From CALRQJ02 sp943370285 (GTDB lineage: Bacteria; Bacteroidota; Bacteroidia; Chitinophagales; Chitinophagaceae): a stretch of 64,000 bases of DNA. Position 1 is the first letter of the stretch; every line of letters begins with the position of its first letter. The stretch lies in contig CALRQJ020000014.1 in the NCBI GenBank assembly GCA_943370285.1, positions 1 to 64,000 of the forward strand. Direction: 5' to 3'. The notes under the pieces are model-generated. The model searched no databases. It was given only the letters and a program-made list of their open reading frames with translations, and was not told the DNA's origin. Both the position numbers and the translations under genes were made by a program. Shown here piece after piece: positions 28,446 to 37,176 of the stretch.

Positions 28446-28991
28446 ATGAACATGAAGCCAACAGCATTAGCCGTTTTTTGTGGGTCAAAGTCGGGAACTG
28501 AAACTTTATACGTAGAACAGGCTACAACATTAGGAAATATCATGGCGAATTTGGGCATCACTTTGATTTATGGTGGCGGTAGTGTAGGTATTATGGGTGC
28601 TGTAGCAGATGCGGTTATGCAACAGGGTGGCCAAGTAATTGGTGTGATACCGGAGAAATTATTAGAATGGGAACAGGAACATAAAAACATTACCCAACTT
28701 CATATCGTAGCTGACATGCATGTACGCAAAAAAATGATGTATGAATTATGTGATGCTGCCATTATTTTACCCGGAGGCAATGGTACTTTGGATGAGCTAT
28801 TTGAAATGCTTACATGGAATACCCTTAAAATTCATGAAAAGAAAATTATAATTTTAAATACGCTAGGATTTTACAATCACTTGTTGGAACATATGGACAC
28901 TATGATGCAACAAGGCTTTTTATATGAAAATTGGCGGGAACGAATTATGGTAGTTGATAATCCTGAAGCTATCGCTGCTTTTTGGGCTTGA
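28446..28991 (+). CDS. LOG-family phosphoribohydrolase (TIGR00730)
   Basis: A 181-residue Rossmann-fold protein of the LOG family, which hydrolyses nucleoside 5'-monophosphates such as cytokinin ribotides to base and ribose 5-phosphate. Diagnostic motifs are 'GGGSVGIMGAVADA' and the active-site 'PGGNGTLDELFEMLTW' (PGGxGTxxE). I chose the ATG at 28446; a second ATG lies at 28452 and a TTG at 28431. Its last 23 bp overlap the end of the convergent outer-membrane protein gene. Confidence 0.92.
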   Translation: MNMKPTALAVFCGSKSGTETLYVEQATTLGNIMANLGITLIYGGGSVGIMGAVADAVMQQGGQVIGVIPEKLLEWEQEHKNITQLHIVADMHVRKKMMYELCDAAIILPGGNGTLDELFEMLTWNTLKIHEKKIIILNTLGFYNHLLEHMDTMMQQGFLYENWRERIMVVDNPEAIAAFWA

Positions 28992-29580
28992 GGTAAACAA
29001 TAAATCCTGTTCTAAAGAAAGGCACTGCATCTCCAAAATTATCAACGTAAGGCGAGTTAATGTTCTTAGATACATCAAGTAATAAAGTGGTAAAGAAGGA
29101 TGCTTGTCCAACAATTCGCTGACCATAACCAATGCCTAACAATAAACTTGGTGCTTCTTGGTTAAATGTTTGGCTGATATTGGTTTCTTGTTGCGTTACT
29201 TTAGATTTAATCCAATTATATTCATATTGTGCTTGAATATGAATCATGGTTATCGGATATAATTTGACGAATGCACCGGCACCGTAGTTGGTACTACTTT
29301 GTTTAAAATTTGTAAAGCCATCTGTATAACGAAACGAAAAATAATTGATGTTGGTTACAATCCCGGCATCCATCCATTGGGCCAAACTATAGCCAATTTG
29401 CGGATTAGCGCCAATTGAAAAACTATTATCCCATCCCCCTATACCTAGACCCAAACTAGTTCCTACAAAAATATTTTCTCTTTTAAATCCGCCTTTGTTT
29501 TCTCTTTCGTCTTTATCTTTTTGTGCAAACGATAAGCTTATTATAGCAAAGAAAAATATCGATAAAAGTATTTTTTTCAT
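28969..29580 (-). CDS. Outer-membrane beta-barrel protein
   Basis: A 203-residue protein with a signal peptide (MKKILLSIFFFAIISLSFAQ), a charged segment (KDKDERENKGG), then alternating amphipathic strands ('NIFVGTSLGLGIGGW', 'NPQIGYSLAQWMDAGIVTN', 'GAGAFVKLYPITMIHIQAQYEY') consistent with an 8-stranded barrel. It ends 'FFRTGFIVYLKPKKQR'. No specific ligand or role is visible. It overlaps the convergent LOG gene by 23 bp. Confidence 0.8.
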   Translation of the reverse strand: MKKILLSIFFFAIISLSFAQKDKDERENKGGFKRENIFVGTSLGLGIGGWDNSFSIGANPQIGYSLAQWMDAGIVTNINYFSFRYTDGFTNFKQSSTNYGAGAFVKLYPITMIHIQAQYEYNWIKSKVTQQETNISQTFNQEAPSLLLGIGYGQRIVGQASFFTTLLLDVSKNINSPYVDNFGDAVPFFRTGFIVYLKPKKQR

Positions 29581-29697
29581 AATCGAAAATTGTTTTTTGT
29601 TTTACCAATCTGTTTCAAGACAAAACAACGTTGCAAAAGTTTAATGAACAAACCATTGGTAACATTTTGTTGTATTATAACAATTGGTGTAATGAAC

Positions 29698-31119
29698 TTA
29701 TTTCAGATCAAAAATTTTACCTGCATTCAAAATATTATTGGGGTCAAATGCTTTTTTGATGTCTTGCATTAACCGAATATTTGCTTGTTGAAATACAATA
29801 TCCATGTATGGTTTTTGAATGAGTCCAATACCATGTTCTCCGCTTACGGTTCCACCTAAGCTTTTTACCAATTGAAATAAAGCTCTTAACACTGCTGTCA
29901 TCTCAGCATTACCATGACTATTTTTTATCGTTGGGTGATTAATACGGATATGCAAATTACCATCACCGGCATGTCCGTAACATACAGCATGAAACCCATA
30001 TTCTTTGCCTAAAGCTTTTACACCACGAATTAAAGCAGGTAATTCGGCACGGGGCACAACGGTATCTTCTTCTATGGTATAGCCGCTTGTTTTTACAGCT
30101 TCAGCAACTCGGCGACGTAGTTTCCATAATTCTGCTTTTTGTTGAGCATCATCGGCAAAGAAAATTTCGCCACAATCAAATTGCATTAATAACTCACTGA
30201 TAGCTTCCATCTCACCCATCAATACATCCAAATTATTGCCATCTACTTCTACAATTAAATGTGCAGCAATATCATCAGTTACAGGTACAGCGTGACTGTC
30301 AACCATCTTGCTCACAATCTGTAATGCATCAATTTCTACCAATTCTAATCCGCTTGGTACAAACCCAGCTCTAAAAATGGCACTCACTGCTTCACTTGCT
30401 TTTTCTAAAGAGGCAAATGGTGCTAGCATCAATAAATCGTACTTAGGTAACGGAATTAGACGCAATACGATTTTTGTTACAATACCCAATGTGCCTTCGC
30501 TGCCCACCATTAATTGGGTTAGGTTATAGCCGGTTGAGTTTTTTAATACATTAGCACCGGTCCAAATAATTTCACCGGTAGGTAAAACCACTTGTAAATT
30601 CAGCACATAATCTTTTACCACACCGTATTTCACGGCTTTAGGTCCGCCACTGTTTTCGGCTATATTGCCGCCAATAAAACAACTGCCACGGCTGCTAGGG
30701 TCAGGTGGATAAAACAATCCTTTCTCCTTCACTGCATTCATCAGTATTTCTGTAATTACACCCGGCTCAGTTGTTACTTGTAAGTTACGTTCGTCAATGT
30801 GCAGAATACTATTCATTCTTTCAGTGCTTAATAAAACGCCGCCCAAATGTGGTAAAGCGCCGCCGCTTAAACCTGTTCCTGCACCACGAGGCGTTACAGG
30901 TATTTTATCTTCGTTACAAATGGTCATGATAGCTGCAATTTCTTCGGCCGTTCTCGGCTTCAAAACCACTTCGGGCAAATAGAGCAATTGCTCAGTTTCA
31001 TCATGGCCATAATGTTGCAGGCTTTCTTCATCGGCCAATACAAAATCTGCCCCTACAATCGCTTTAAATTGTCTTAATCTTTCTTCACTAATCAATCCTT
31101 TTGGTGTTGTAAAATCCAT
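29698..31119 (-). CDS. GlcD-like FAD-linked oxidase
   Basis: A 473-residue flavoprotein of the glycolate oxidase GlcD / D-lactate dehydrogenase family. The FAD_binding_4 domain has 'VTPRGAGTGLSGGALP' and 'GGNIAENSGGPKAVKYGV', and the C-terminal FAD-oxidase domain ends 'YGHAGDGNLHIRINHP' and 'SGEHGIGLIQKPYM', 'FDPNNILNAGKIF'. It oxidises a 2-hydroxy acid such as glycolate or D-lactate. GlcE/GlcF partners are not adjacent, so it may be a single-subunit D-2-hydroxyacid dehydrogenase. It is monocistronic. Confidence 0.93.
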   Translation of the reverse strand: MDFTTPKGLISEERLRQFKAIVGADFVLADEESLQHYGHDETEQLLYLPEVVLKPRTAEEIAAIMTICNEDKIPVTPRGAGTGLSGGALPHLGGVLLSTERMNSILHIDERNLQVTTEPGVITEILMNAVKEKGLFYPPDPSSRGSCFIGGNIAENSGGPKAVKYGVVKDYVLNLQVVLPTGEIIWTGANVLKNSTGYNLTQLMVGSEGTLGIVTKIVLRLIPLPKYDLLMLAPFASLEKASEAVSAIFRAGFVPSGLELVEIDALQIVSKMVDSHAVPVTDDIAAHLIVEVDGNNLDVLMGEMEAISELLMQFDCGEIFFADDAQQKAELWKLRRRVAEAVKTSGYTIEEDTVVPRAELPALIRGVKALGKEYGFHAVCYGHAGDGNLHIRINHPTIKNSHGNAEMTAVLRALFQLVKSLGGTVSGEHGIGLIQKPYMDIVFQQANIRLMQDIKKAFDPNNILNAGKIFDLK

Positions 31120-31265
31120 GCCATCAAATTTTGGTAAAAATACAGTCCATCATTCATAAGCGTACAATGAAAGCAGATTTTATATCATTTTATTATTGAT
31201 CGATTCTATTGCTAAGAATCAGTATTTGTTAAATTTTTATAAAAGAAAATGACGATAATAACATT

Positions 31266-31306
31266 ATACGAAGTCTATCGTATGTTTGTTACGAATTAGT
31301 TCGTAA
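31266..31306 (+). promoter_or_regulatory. Twin inverted repeats overlapping a -7 box (operator-like)
   Basis: Two dyads with the common half-site TACGA/TCGTA: ATACGA-6 nt-TCGTAT at 31266-31283 and TTACGAA-4 nt-TTCGTAA at 31289-31306, centres 23 bp apart. A perfect -7 box TATGTTTG (31281-31288) lies between and overlaps the first dyad; the second dyad covers the likely transcript start. The layout fits repression of the gene at 31337 by a dimeric regulator. It also makes an ATG at 31307 unlikely as the start, because it would be almost leaderless. Confidence 0.5.
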
Positions 31307-31336
31307 ATGACATTATCAACCCAAAAAATAAAAAGT

Positions 31337-32140
31337 ATGACCACAACAACAAACAGTAGAAAGTCGCTTTGGATAGCCATTTTATTAGTTTGCACATTAA
31401 CCCTTGGTGCATGGCAAATCGGCGAAGCACAATCCAAAAAACAAAAAAGAGAGGTGCGTAACAACGTAGAAGACACCACATTTCCCAGACATCAATCTAA
31501 GTCTAAGCATGAGATTAATACTGCTGAATTAGACAAAGCCATGAAACATTTGGATGAAGCAATGGCTAAATTAGGGGAGGAAATGGGCAAGCTTGATTTT
31601 ACTAAAATCGAGAAAGAGATGGAAAAAGCACTTAAAGAGGTTGACGAAAAAAAATTAGAAGCTAATATTAAAAAAGCGATGACAGAAGTAGATTTTGACA
31701 AAATTCAGGAGCAAGTGAACAAATCATTGGCCGCAGCTAAAGCTAACTTTAAAAAAGTGGATATGGAAAAGCTAAAAGCGGAGATGGAGCAAATGAAAAT
31801 TGAAATGAAGCAGCACCAATTTGATAGTAAAAAAATGCAAGCTCAAGTAGAAGAAGGCATCAAAAAGGCAAAAGTTGGAATTGCTAAAGCCAAAGCAGAA
31901 ATAAAATTGATGAAGGAATTTATTAATGCTTTGCATGATGATGGATTGCTCGACAAAACCAAACCCTACACCATTGAATGGAAGGCCGGTGAATTGTGGG
32001 TTAACGGAACTAAACAAACTCAAGCAACAGCCGATAAATACAATAAATACTTAGAAGGAAAGAAAGATGATTTTACCATTAAAAGTGATGGCAAAGATGA
32101 TGGTGAAAGTGATGCAGAAGGTGAAGATATTATTCGTTAA
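31337..32140 (+). CDS. Exported lysine/glutamate-rich coiled-coil protein of unknown function
   Basis: A 267-residue protein with an N-terminal signal or anchor ('SLWIAILLVCTLTLGAWQ', residues 10-27). Residues ~62-198 are almost wholly helical with degenerate ~20-residue repeats of the form D-x-x-K-[IL]-x-x-x-[MIV], e.g. at 87, 103, 119, 142 and 163. A small C-terminal domain ('KPYTIEWKAGELWVNGTKQ', ~209-240) resembles the tail seen in some Bacteroidota M56/BlaR1-like proteins, which is recollection rather than search. The end is acidic. Start 31337 is chosen because the -7 box at 31281 leaves a normal leader. It is followed by a strong terminator and is monocistronic. Confidence 0.7.
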   Translation: MTTTTNSRKSLWIAILLVCTLTLGAWQIGEAQSKKQKREVRNNVEDTTFPRHQSKSKHEINTAELDKAMKHLDEAMAKLGEEMGKLDFTKIEKEMEKALKEVDEKKLEANIKKAMTEVDFDKIQEQVNKSLAAAKANFKKVDMEKLKAEMEQMKIEMKQHQFDSKKMQAQVEEGIKKAKVGIAKAKAEIKLMKEFINALHDDGLLDKTKPYTIEWKAGELWVNGTKQTQATADKYNKYLEGKKDDFTIKSDGKDDGESDAEGEDIIR

Positions 32141-32177
32141 ACTATTATCACCCCAATATATATCCCAGTTTTTTTTG

Positions 32178-32203
32178 AACAGCTTCCGGCAACGGAGGCT
32201 GTT
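32178..32203 (+). terminator. Rho-independent terminator after the coiled-coil gene
   Basis: An 11-bp stem (aacagcttccg / cggaggctgtt, one G-U pair) closed by a GCAA tetraloop and followed by gtttttt, 38 nt after the stop at 32140. Confidence 0.85.
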
Positions 32204-32249
32204 GTTTTTTGCATTCCATTATCGTTGAAGCATTACTTATCTTCGCAGC

Positions 32250-33248
32250 ATGAAATTTAGGTACGAGTTTGATATAAAGCCATTAGCTAATCCTATTCAG
32301 CATCAGCATAAATTATTTTTAATTGGTTCTTGTTTTACAGAGAATATAGGTGAGAAATTGCGTAAGCATAAGTTTGAGGTATTAGAAAATCCCAATGGCA
32401 TTTTGTTTAATCCGGTAAGTGTGGCAGAAGCAGTTATCAATGCTGTTGAAAATAAAGTATACACTGCCGATGATTTATTTGCATACAATGAAGCTTGGCA
32501 TAGTTGGCAGCATCATAGTCGTTTTTCAGGATTAACTGCTGAAGCTGCTGTTTCAAACATTAATCAATCTACCCAACAAGCCCATGCCTATTTGAAGCAA
32601 GCCGATTATTTATTAGTTACTTTAGGCTCGGCTTGGGTGTACACTTTAACAGAAAAAGCTATCAATGCCAAACCCGGTACGGTAGCGGCCAATAACCATA
32701 AAGCACCTGCAGATTGGTTCGAAAGAAAGTTGATGGATGCTGCCCAAGTAATTACGGTATTGGGCACTATGCTAGACATATTAGGAGCTTTGAATCCAAA
32801 CATAAAAGTCATCTTTACCATCAGTCCGGTAAGACATCTACGAGAAGGAGCAGTAGACAATAATCGAAGCAAAGCAACATTGATTAATGCCGTGCATTAT
32901 TTGATAGAGCAACTACCGAAGTTGCATTATTTTCCGGCGTATGAATTGGTGATTGATGATTTGAGAGATTATCGATTTTTTGCCGAAGATTTGGTTCATC
33001 CCAATTATCATGCAACGCAATATGTGTGGGAACGATTTGCACAATCTTGTATGGATGATACTACCAGAAATCTGATGGAAGAAATAGCAGCAATCAACCT
33101 GGCATACCAACATAAACCTTTTAATCCAACATCTCAACAGCATCAAAAATTTCTGACCAATTATCATCAAAAAACAATTGCATTACAAGAGCAATATCCG
33201 TTTTTAGATTTCAGTGCAGAACTGCACTATTTTGCGTCAACAATTTAA
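32250..33248 (+). CDS. GSCFA domain protein
   Basis: A 332-residue protein of the GSCFA family, named for the motif seen here as 'LIGSCFTENIGEKL' (residues ~25-38). Other family blocks are 'NPNGILFNPVSVAEAV', 'WHSWQHHSRFSG', 'DYLLVTLGSAWVY', 'FTISPVRHLREGAVDNNRSKATL' and 'YFPAYELVIDDLRDYRF'. The GSC plus late His/Asp pattern resembles SGNH hydrolases, so an esterase is possible, but no activity is established. Its stop overlaps the convergent miaE stop by 4 bp. Confidence 0.9.
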   Translation: MKFRYEFDIKPLANPIQHQHKLFLIGSCFTENIGEKLRKHKFEVLENPNGILFNPVSVAEAVINAVENKVYTADDLFAYNEAWHSWQHHSRFSGLTAEAAVSNINQSTQQAHAYLKQADYLLVTLGSAWVYTLTEKAINAKPGTVAANNHKAPADWFERKLMDAAQVITVLGTMLDILGALNPNIKVIFTISPVRHLREGAVDNNRSKATLINAVHYLIEQLPKLHYFPAYELVIDDLRDYRFFAEDLVHPNYHATQYVWERFAQSCMDDTTRNLMEEIAAINLAYQHKPFNPTSQQHQKFLTNYHQKTIALQEQYPFLDFSAELHYFASTI

Positions 33249-33862
33249 TGAATTCTATCGCCTCTTATTTCAATGCTTTGCATGATGTCGGTTTCGTAAG
33301 CCAACCATTCTTTCCAACGCTTACGAACTTTTTCCTTCGGCAAATAGTATTCTGCCAAGGTGATAAATAGAGTATAATGTCCGGCTTCGCTTTCCATAAA
33401 GCGGCGATAAAATTTCCGCATATATTCATCTTCTAAACCTTCGCTTAATCGTTTAAAACGTTCACAGCTTCTGGCTTCAATCAAAGCCATGGTAAGCATT
33501 TGATCTAGAAAACGATCGTCTCGATGGCCACCTTTTCTCTGAAATTCTAATAACTTGTTGACGTAGATATCCTTCCGTTGAATGCCCAAACGCAAACCTC
33601 TTTTTTCTAACTCTGCCAATACCGCTCTAAAATGCCCCCATTCTTCTGTAACAATTGGTGCTAATTCTTGCACTAATTTTTCCATATCAGAATACCTTTG
33701 AATGTATGAAATGCAGGTGGTAGCCGCTTTTTGTTCACAATATGCATGATCCGTTAAAATAGCTTCTAAACTGATGGCCGTTAAATCTACCCAACGTGGG
33801 TCGCTTGGTAAGTGAAGCCCAAGAATATTTCTGGTATGTTCGGATAATTCGGGTTGATACAT
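33245..33862 (-). CDS. miaE: tRNA-(ms2io6A)-hydroxylase MiaE
   Basis: A 205-residue non-haem di-iron monooxygenase that hydroxylates the isopentenyl group of ms2i6A37 in tRNA. The iron ligands come from E-x-x-H type helices: 'DHAYCEQKAA', 'IVTEEWGHFRAVLAELEKRG', 'LIEARSCERFKRL' and 'MESEAGHYTLFITLAE'. Length is normal for the family. Its ATG region (33862) overlaps the divergent bioF-like upstream region; a near -7 box (CATCTTTG on the minus strand) lies ~28 nt upstream. Confidence 0.92.
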   Translation of the reverse strand: MYQPELSEHTRNILGLHLPSDPRWVDLTAISLEAILTDHAYCEQKAATTCISYIQRYSDMEKLVQELAPIVTEEWGHFRAVLAELEKRGLRLGIQRKDIYVNKLLEFQRKGGHRDDRFLDQMLTMALIEARSCERFKRLSEGLEDEYMRKFYRRFMESEAGHYTLFITLAEYYLPKEKVRKRWKEWLAYETDIMQSIEIRGDRIH

Positions 33863-33923
33863 GTTCTGCTATACTATTTTACTGAACTGCAAAGATGTAC
33901 CCAAAAAGTTTAGTTTTGACATT

Positions 33924-35030
33924 ATGTATAAGGATGATTTTTTGAAACCAAAATTAGCCGATCGTAAAACGCAACATGCTTTTAGGCAACTCCGATTACC
34001 GGAAGGTAAAATTGATTTTTGTTCAAATGATTATTTGGGATTAGTTAAAAGCAACGCATTAGAACTTAATGATTTTCAGTTATCCAATGGTTCAACAGGG
34101 TCTAGATTATTAGCAGGTAATTATACTTTGATTGAACAAGTAGAAAAAGAGATTGCAACTTTTCATCAATCATCGGCGGCGTTGATATATAATTCAGGGT
34201 ATGATGCCAATGTAGGATTACTTTCTTGTGTGCCACAAAGAGGTGACACCATTTTGTACGATTACTTATGCCATGCTTCTATTAGAGATGGTATTCGATT
34301 ATCGTTTGCACAAGCATTTGCTTTTGCTCATAACGATTTGGTCGCATTAGAACAAAAACTACAACAAGCAAAAGGAACCATTTTTATTGTTACTGAATCT
34401 GTCTTTAGCATGGATGGTGATACTTGTCCTTTGCAAGCTATTGTGACATTGGCTAAACAATACCAAGCACATGTTATTATTGACGAAGCACATGCAACAG
34501 GTGTAGTAGGGAAGGGTGGTGTTGGATTAGTACAAGATTTGCAATTACAAGCTGATGTGTTTGCTCGAATTCATACGTTTGGAAAAGCCGTAGGCTGCCA
34601 TGGTGCAGTAGTATTAGGTTCTGTGCAGTTAAGAGATTACTTGATAAATTTTTCGAGGAGTTTAATGTATTCAACCGCTTTATCGCCGCATGCCGTTGGT
34701 GTGATTCAAAAAAGCTATCGCATTTTTCCAAGCAAGGAAAAGGAGCGTCAACACTTACAAAATTTGATTGCCATATTTCAACAAGCTAAAATTACTTTTG
34801 AAAAATTGCCTTCCAAAACACCTATACAAGTTGTTATTATTCCGGGTAATAATGCAGCAAGAAAAGTAGCTGAATATTTACAACAGCAACAATTAGATGT
34901 TAGGGCTATTTTGTATCCTACCGTGCCTAAAGGCAGTGAAAGATTGAGAATTGTATTGCATGCTTTCAATACCGAAACAGATGTGAATTTATTGATTGGT
35001 GCTTTGCAAGCTGCATCAAATTTTGCCTAG
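33924..35030 (+). CDS. bioF: 8-amino-7-oxononanoate synthase-like PLP enzyme
   Basis: A 368-residue alpha-oxoamine synthase, expected to condense pimeloyl thioester with alanine in biotin synthesis. It shows 'IDFCSNDYLGLVKS', 'STGSRLLAGNYTLIEQVEKE', 'ESVFSMDGDTCPL', 'VIIDEAHATGVVGKGGVGL' and the PLP-lysine segment 'IHTFGKAVGCHGAVVLGS'. The ATG at 33924 is chosen; an ATG at 33861 adds 21 residues unlike the family. No other bio genes are nearby, so a related synthase such as Kbl cannot be fully excluded, though the short N-terminus favours BioF. The 3' end overlaps convergent truB by 15 bp. Confidence 0.85.
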   Translation: MYKDDFLKPKLADRKTQHAFRQLRLPEGKIDFCSNDYLGLVKSNALELNDFQLSNGSTGSRLLAGNYTLIEQVEKEIATFHQSSAALIYNSGYDANVGLLSCVPQRGDTILYDYLCHASIRDGIRLSFAQAFAFAHNDLVALEQKLQQAKGTIFIVTESVFSMDGDTCPLQAIVTLAKQYQAHVIIDEAHATGVVGKGGVGLVQDLQLQADVFARIHTFGKAVGCHGAVVLGSVQLRDYLINFSRSLMYSTALSPHAVGVIQKSYRIFPSKEKERQHLQNLIAIFQQAKITFEKLPSKTPIQVVIIPGNNAARKVAEYLQQQQLDVRAILYPTVPKGSERLRIVLHAFNTETDVNLLIGALQAASNFA

Positions 35031-35708
35031 TGTAGTTTTTATTTGTGTTACTGCTTGATCAACAGTAATCGCATCTTCTACTACAAATTTTCCAATTCTA
35101 GTTCGGCGTAAACTACTAAGATAACCGCCAACGCCTAAAGCGGCACCAAAATCATTCGCCAAACTTCTGATGTAGGTACCGGTTGAACAAACTACCTTAA
35201 AATGAACATGGGGTAATTCAATTTTCGTCAATTCAAAAACAGAGATGGTAACAGGTCGGTCTTCTAATTCAATCGCTTCGCCTCTACGAGCTAATTCATA
35301 CAAACGTTCACCATTTTTTTTAATGGCCGAAAACATGGGTGGTTTTTGAAGAATATCACCAATAAAAGGAAGTGTTGCTGCTTGTAATTGTTCATGCGTT
35401 AAATGAGTGATATCTTTTTCATTTTCAGGTTCGCTTTCTCTGTCGTATGTAGCAGTTGTATGTCCGAGGGTAATGGTGCCGGTGTATTCTTTTTCCATAC
35501 CCATGTATTCGTTGATTTGTTTGGTAAACTTACCGGTGCAAATAATCAGTAAACCGGTAGCTAAAGGGTCTAGTGTGCCTGCATGACCAACTTTTTTGAT
35601 TTTAATGGTATTGCGAATTTTTCTCACAGCATCAAAAGAAGTCCAATCGATAGGTTTATCGATGAGAAAAAGTTGTCCGGTTTCGTACTGGTTGAGTGGT
35701 TGCTCCAA
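35016..35708 (-). CDS. truB: tRNA pseudouridine(55) synthase
   Basis: TruB converts U55 of the tRNA T-loop to pseudouridine. The catalytic Asp is in 'GHAGTLDPLATGLL'; other motifs are 'LIDKPIDWTSFD', 'GTITLGHTTATYDRESEPE' and 'KPPMFSAIKKNGERLYELAR'. The frame has no ATG or GTG near its front. I place the start at the TTG at 35708 (230 residues), because translation from the far TTG at 35786 would add 26 residues of non-family sequence and a perfect -7 box at 35722-35729 lies in between. It converges on the bioF-like gene with a 15-bp overlap. Confidence 0.93.
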   Translation of the reverse strand: MEQPLNQYETGQLFLIDKPIDWTSFDAVRKIRNTIKIKKVGHAGTLDPLATGLLIICTGKFTKQINEYMGMEKEYTGTITLGHTTATYDRESEPENEKDITHLTHEQLQAATLPFIGDILQKPPMFSAIKKNGERLYELARRGEAIELEDRPVTISVFELTKIELPHVHFKVVCSTGTYIRSLANDFGAALGVGGYLSSLRRTRIGKFVVEDAITVDQAVTQIKTTLGKI

Positions 35709-35721
35709 AGCTGATTTTTGG

Positions 35722-35729
35722 CAAAAGTA
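35722..35729 (-). promoter_or_regulatory. Bacteroidota -7 box upstream of truB
   Basis: On the minus strand this reads TACTTTTG, a perfect TAnnTTTG match ending 13 nt before the proposed TTG start codon at 35708. It argues that the longer reading frame upstream is not translated. Confidence 0.5.
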
Positions 35730-35924
35730 AGTGTATGAGAAGGAAGTATGGTAGTGGTGCAAAATTTCTGTCAAATAGCAAGTCAATGTTGAACGGAGCG
35801 TCGCAACGGCTGCTGAAAAGGGTTATTCCGTTCACAAAAAACAATAATTTTCCCATAAAATGCTAACAATTGTTAGTGTAACTAGGTTTTGTATTATTTT
35901 GCGGCGTCAAAAAATTACAACATC

Positions 35925-37079
35925 ATGAATTTTCAGTTAAGCGAAGAGCATTTAATGATACAGCAGGCAGCTAGAGATTTTGCTAAAAACGAATGTTTGC
36001 CAGGCGTTATTGAAAGAGATGAGCACCAAAAATTTCCGAAGGAACAAATCATGCAACTGGCCGATTTGGGTTTTATGGGCATGATGGTTGATCCCAAATA
36101 CGGTGGTGCCGGAATGGATACTGTTAGCTATGTATTGGCGATGGAAGAAATCAGCAAAGTAGATGCTAGTGTAAGTGTTTGTATGAGTGTAAACAATAGC
36201 CTTGTTTGTTGGGGGTTAGAAACTTTTGGTTCAGAAGCACAAAAAGAAAAATATTTAACGCCATTAGCACAGGGTAAAAAAGATGGTGAACTGTATATTG
36301 GTGCTTTTTTATTAAGTGAGCCGGAAGCCGGTAGTGATGCTACTTCTCAACGTACCACTGCCGAAGACATGGGAGATTATTATTTATTAAACGGTACAAA
36401 AAACTGGATTACTAACGGTGGAACTGCAAGTGTGTATTTGGTAATTGCTCAAACAGATCCTGCAAAAGGTAGCCGTGGTATTAATGCATTTATTGTAGAG
36501 AGAAATTGGCCGGGTGTGGCAGTTGGCGCTAAAGAAAATAAATTGGGCATTCGTGGTAGCGATACGCATACCATTTTGTTGAACGATGTTAAAGTGCCTA
36601 AAGAAAATAGAATTGGTGAAGATGGATTTGGTTTCAAATTTGCGATGAAAACATTGGCCGGTGGCCGTATTGGTATTGCTTCTCAGGCTTTGGGTATTGC
36701 AAGCGGTGCTTATGAATTGGCATTGGCTTATAGTAAGCAACGTAAAGCTTTTGGTAAAGAAATTATGCACCATCAAGCTATACAGTTTAAATTGGCTGAT
36801 ATGGCCACTCGTATAGAAAGTGCTCGGTTGTTGTGTTTGAAAGCGGCTTGGGAAAAAGACAACGGACTTGATTATGTGTTAAGCTCTTCTATGGCTAAAG
36901 TTTTTGCATCTGAAACGGCTATGTGGACTGCAACCGAAGCAGTGCAAGTGCACGGCGGCTATGGTTTTGTAAAAGAATACCATGTTGAACGTTTAATGAG
37001 AGATGCTAAGATTACACAGATTTATGAAGGCACAAGTGAAGTGCAGCGTATTGTAATCAGCCGTAGTATTTTATCTTAA
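35925..37079 (+). CDS. Acyl-CoA dehydrogenase (short-chain/butyryl type)
   Basis: A 384-residue FAD enzyme for the first step of acyl-CoA beta-oxidation. It has 'EPEAGSDATSQRTTA', 'WITNGGTASVYLVIAQTD', 'LGIRGSDTHTILLNDVKVP', 'GRIGIASQALGIASGAYELA' and 'VHGGYGFVKEYHVERLMRDA'. The catalytic Glu is in 'QIYEGTSEVQR'. The start is the ATG at 35925, the family start 'MNFQLSEEHLMIQQ'; a TTG at 35889 adds 12 residues. It is monocistronic with a terminator downstream, and fits with the FadN-like enzyme at 48 kb. Confidence 0.95.
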   Translation: MNFQLSEEHLMIQQAARDFAKNECLPGVIERDEHQKFPKEQIMQLADLGFMGMMVDPKYGGAGMDTVSYVLAMEEISKVDASVSVCMSVNNSLVCWGLETFGSEAQKEKYLTPLAQGKKDGELYIGAFLLSEPEAGSDATSQRTTAEDMGDYYLLNGTKNWITNGGTASVYLVIAQTDPAKGSRGINAFIVERNWPGVAVGAKENKLGIRGSDTHTILLNDVKVPKENRIGEDGFGFKFAMKTLAGGRIGIASQALGIASGAYELALAYSKQRKAFGKEIMHHQAIQFKLADMATRIESARLLCLKAAWEKDNGLDYVLSSSMAKVFASETAMWTATEAVQVHGGYGFVKEYHVERLMRDAKITQIYEGTSEVQRIVISRSILS

Positions 37080-37096
37080 TTATTTCGACATACTGT

Positions 37097-37130
37097 AAAT
37101 GTGCAAATAGTGTAAACTGTTTGCACATTT
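37097..37130 (+). terminator. Rho-independent terminator after the acyl-CoA dehydrogenase gene
   Basis: An 11-bp perfect stem (aaatgtgcaaa / tttgcacattt) with a 12-nt loop, the right arm running into ttttatttactt. It lies 18 nt after the stop. Confidence 0.8.
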
Positions 37131-37176
37131 TTATTTACTTAAACTTATCGACCTTTGCAACTGTTTAAATAATACT

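Noticed and set aside
36387..36776. 129-residue antisense frame inside the acyl-CoA dehydrogenase gene
   Set aside because: It mirrors a strongly conserved coding sequence on the other strand and has low-complexity shadow composition.
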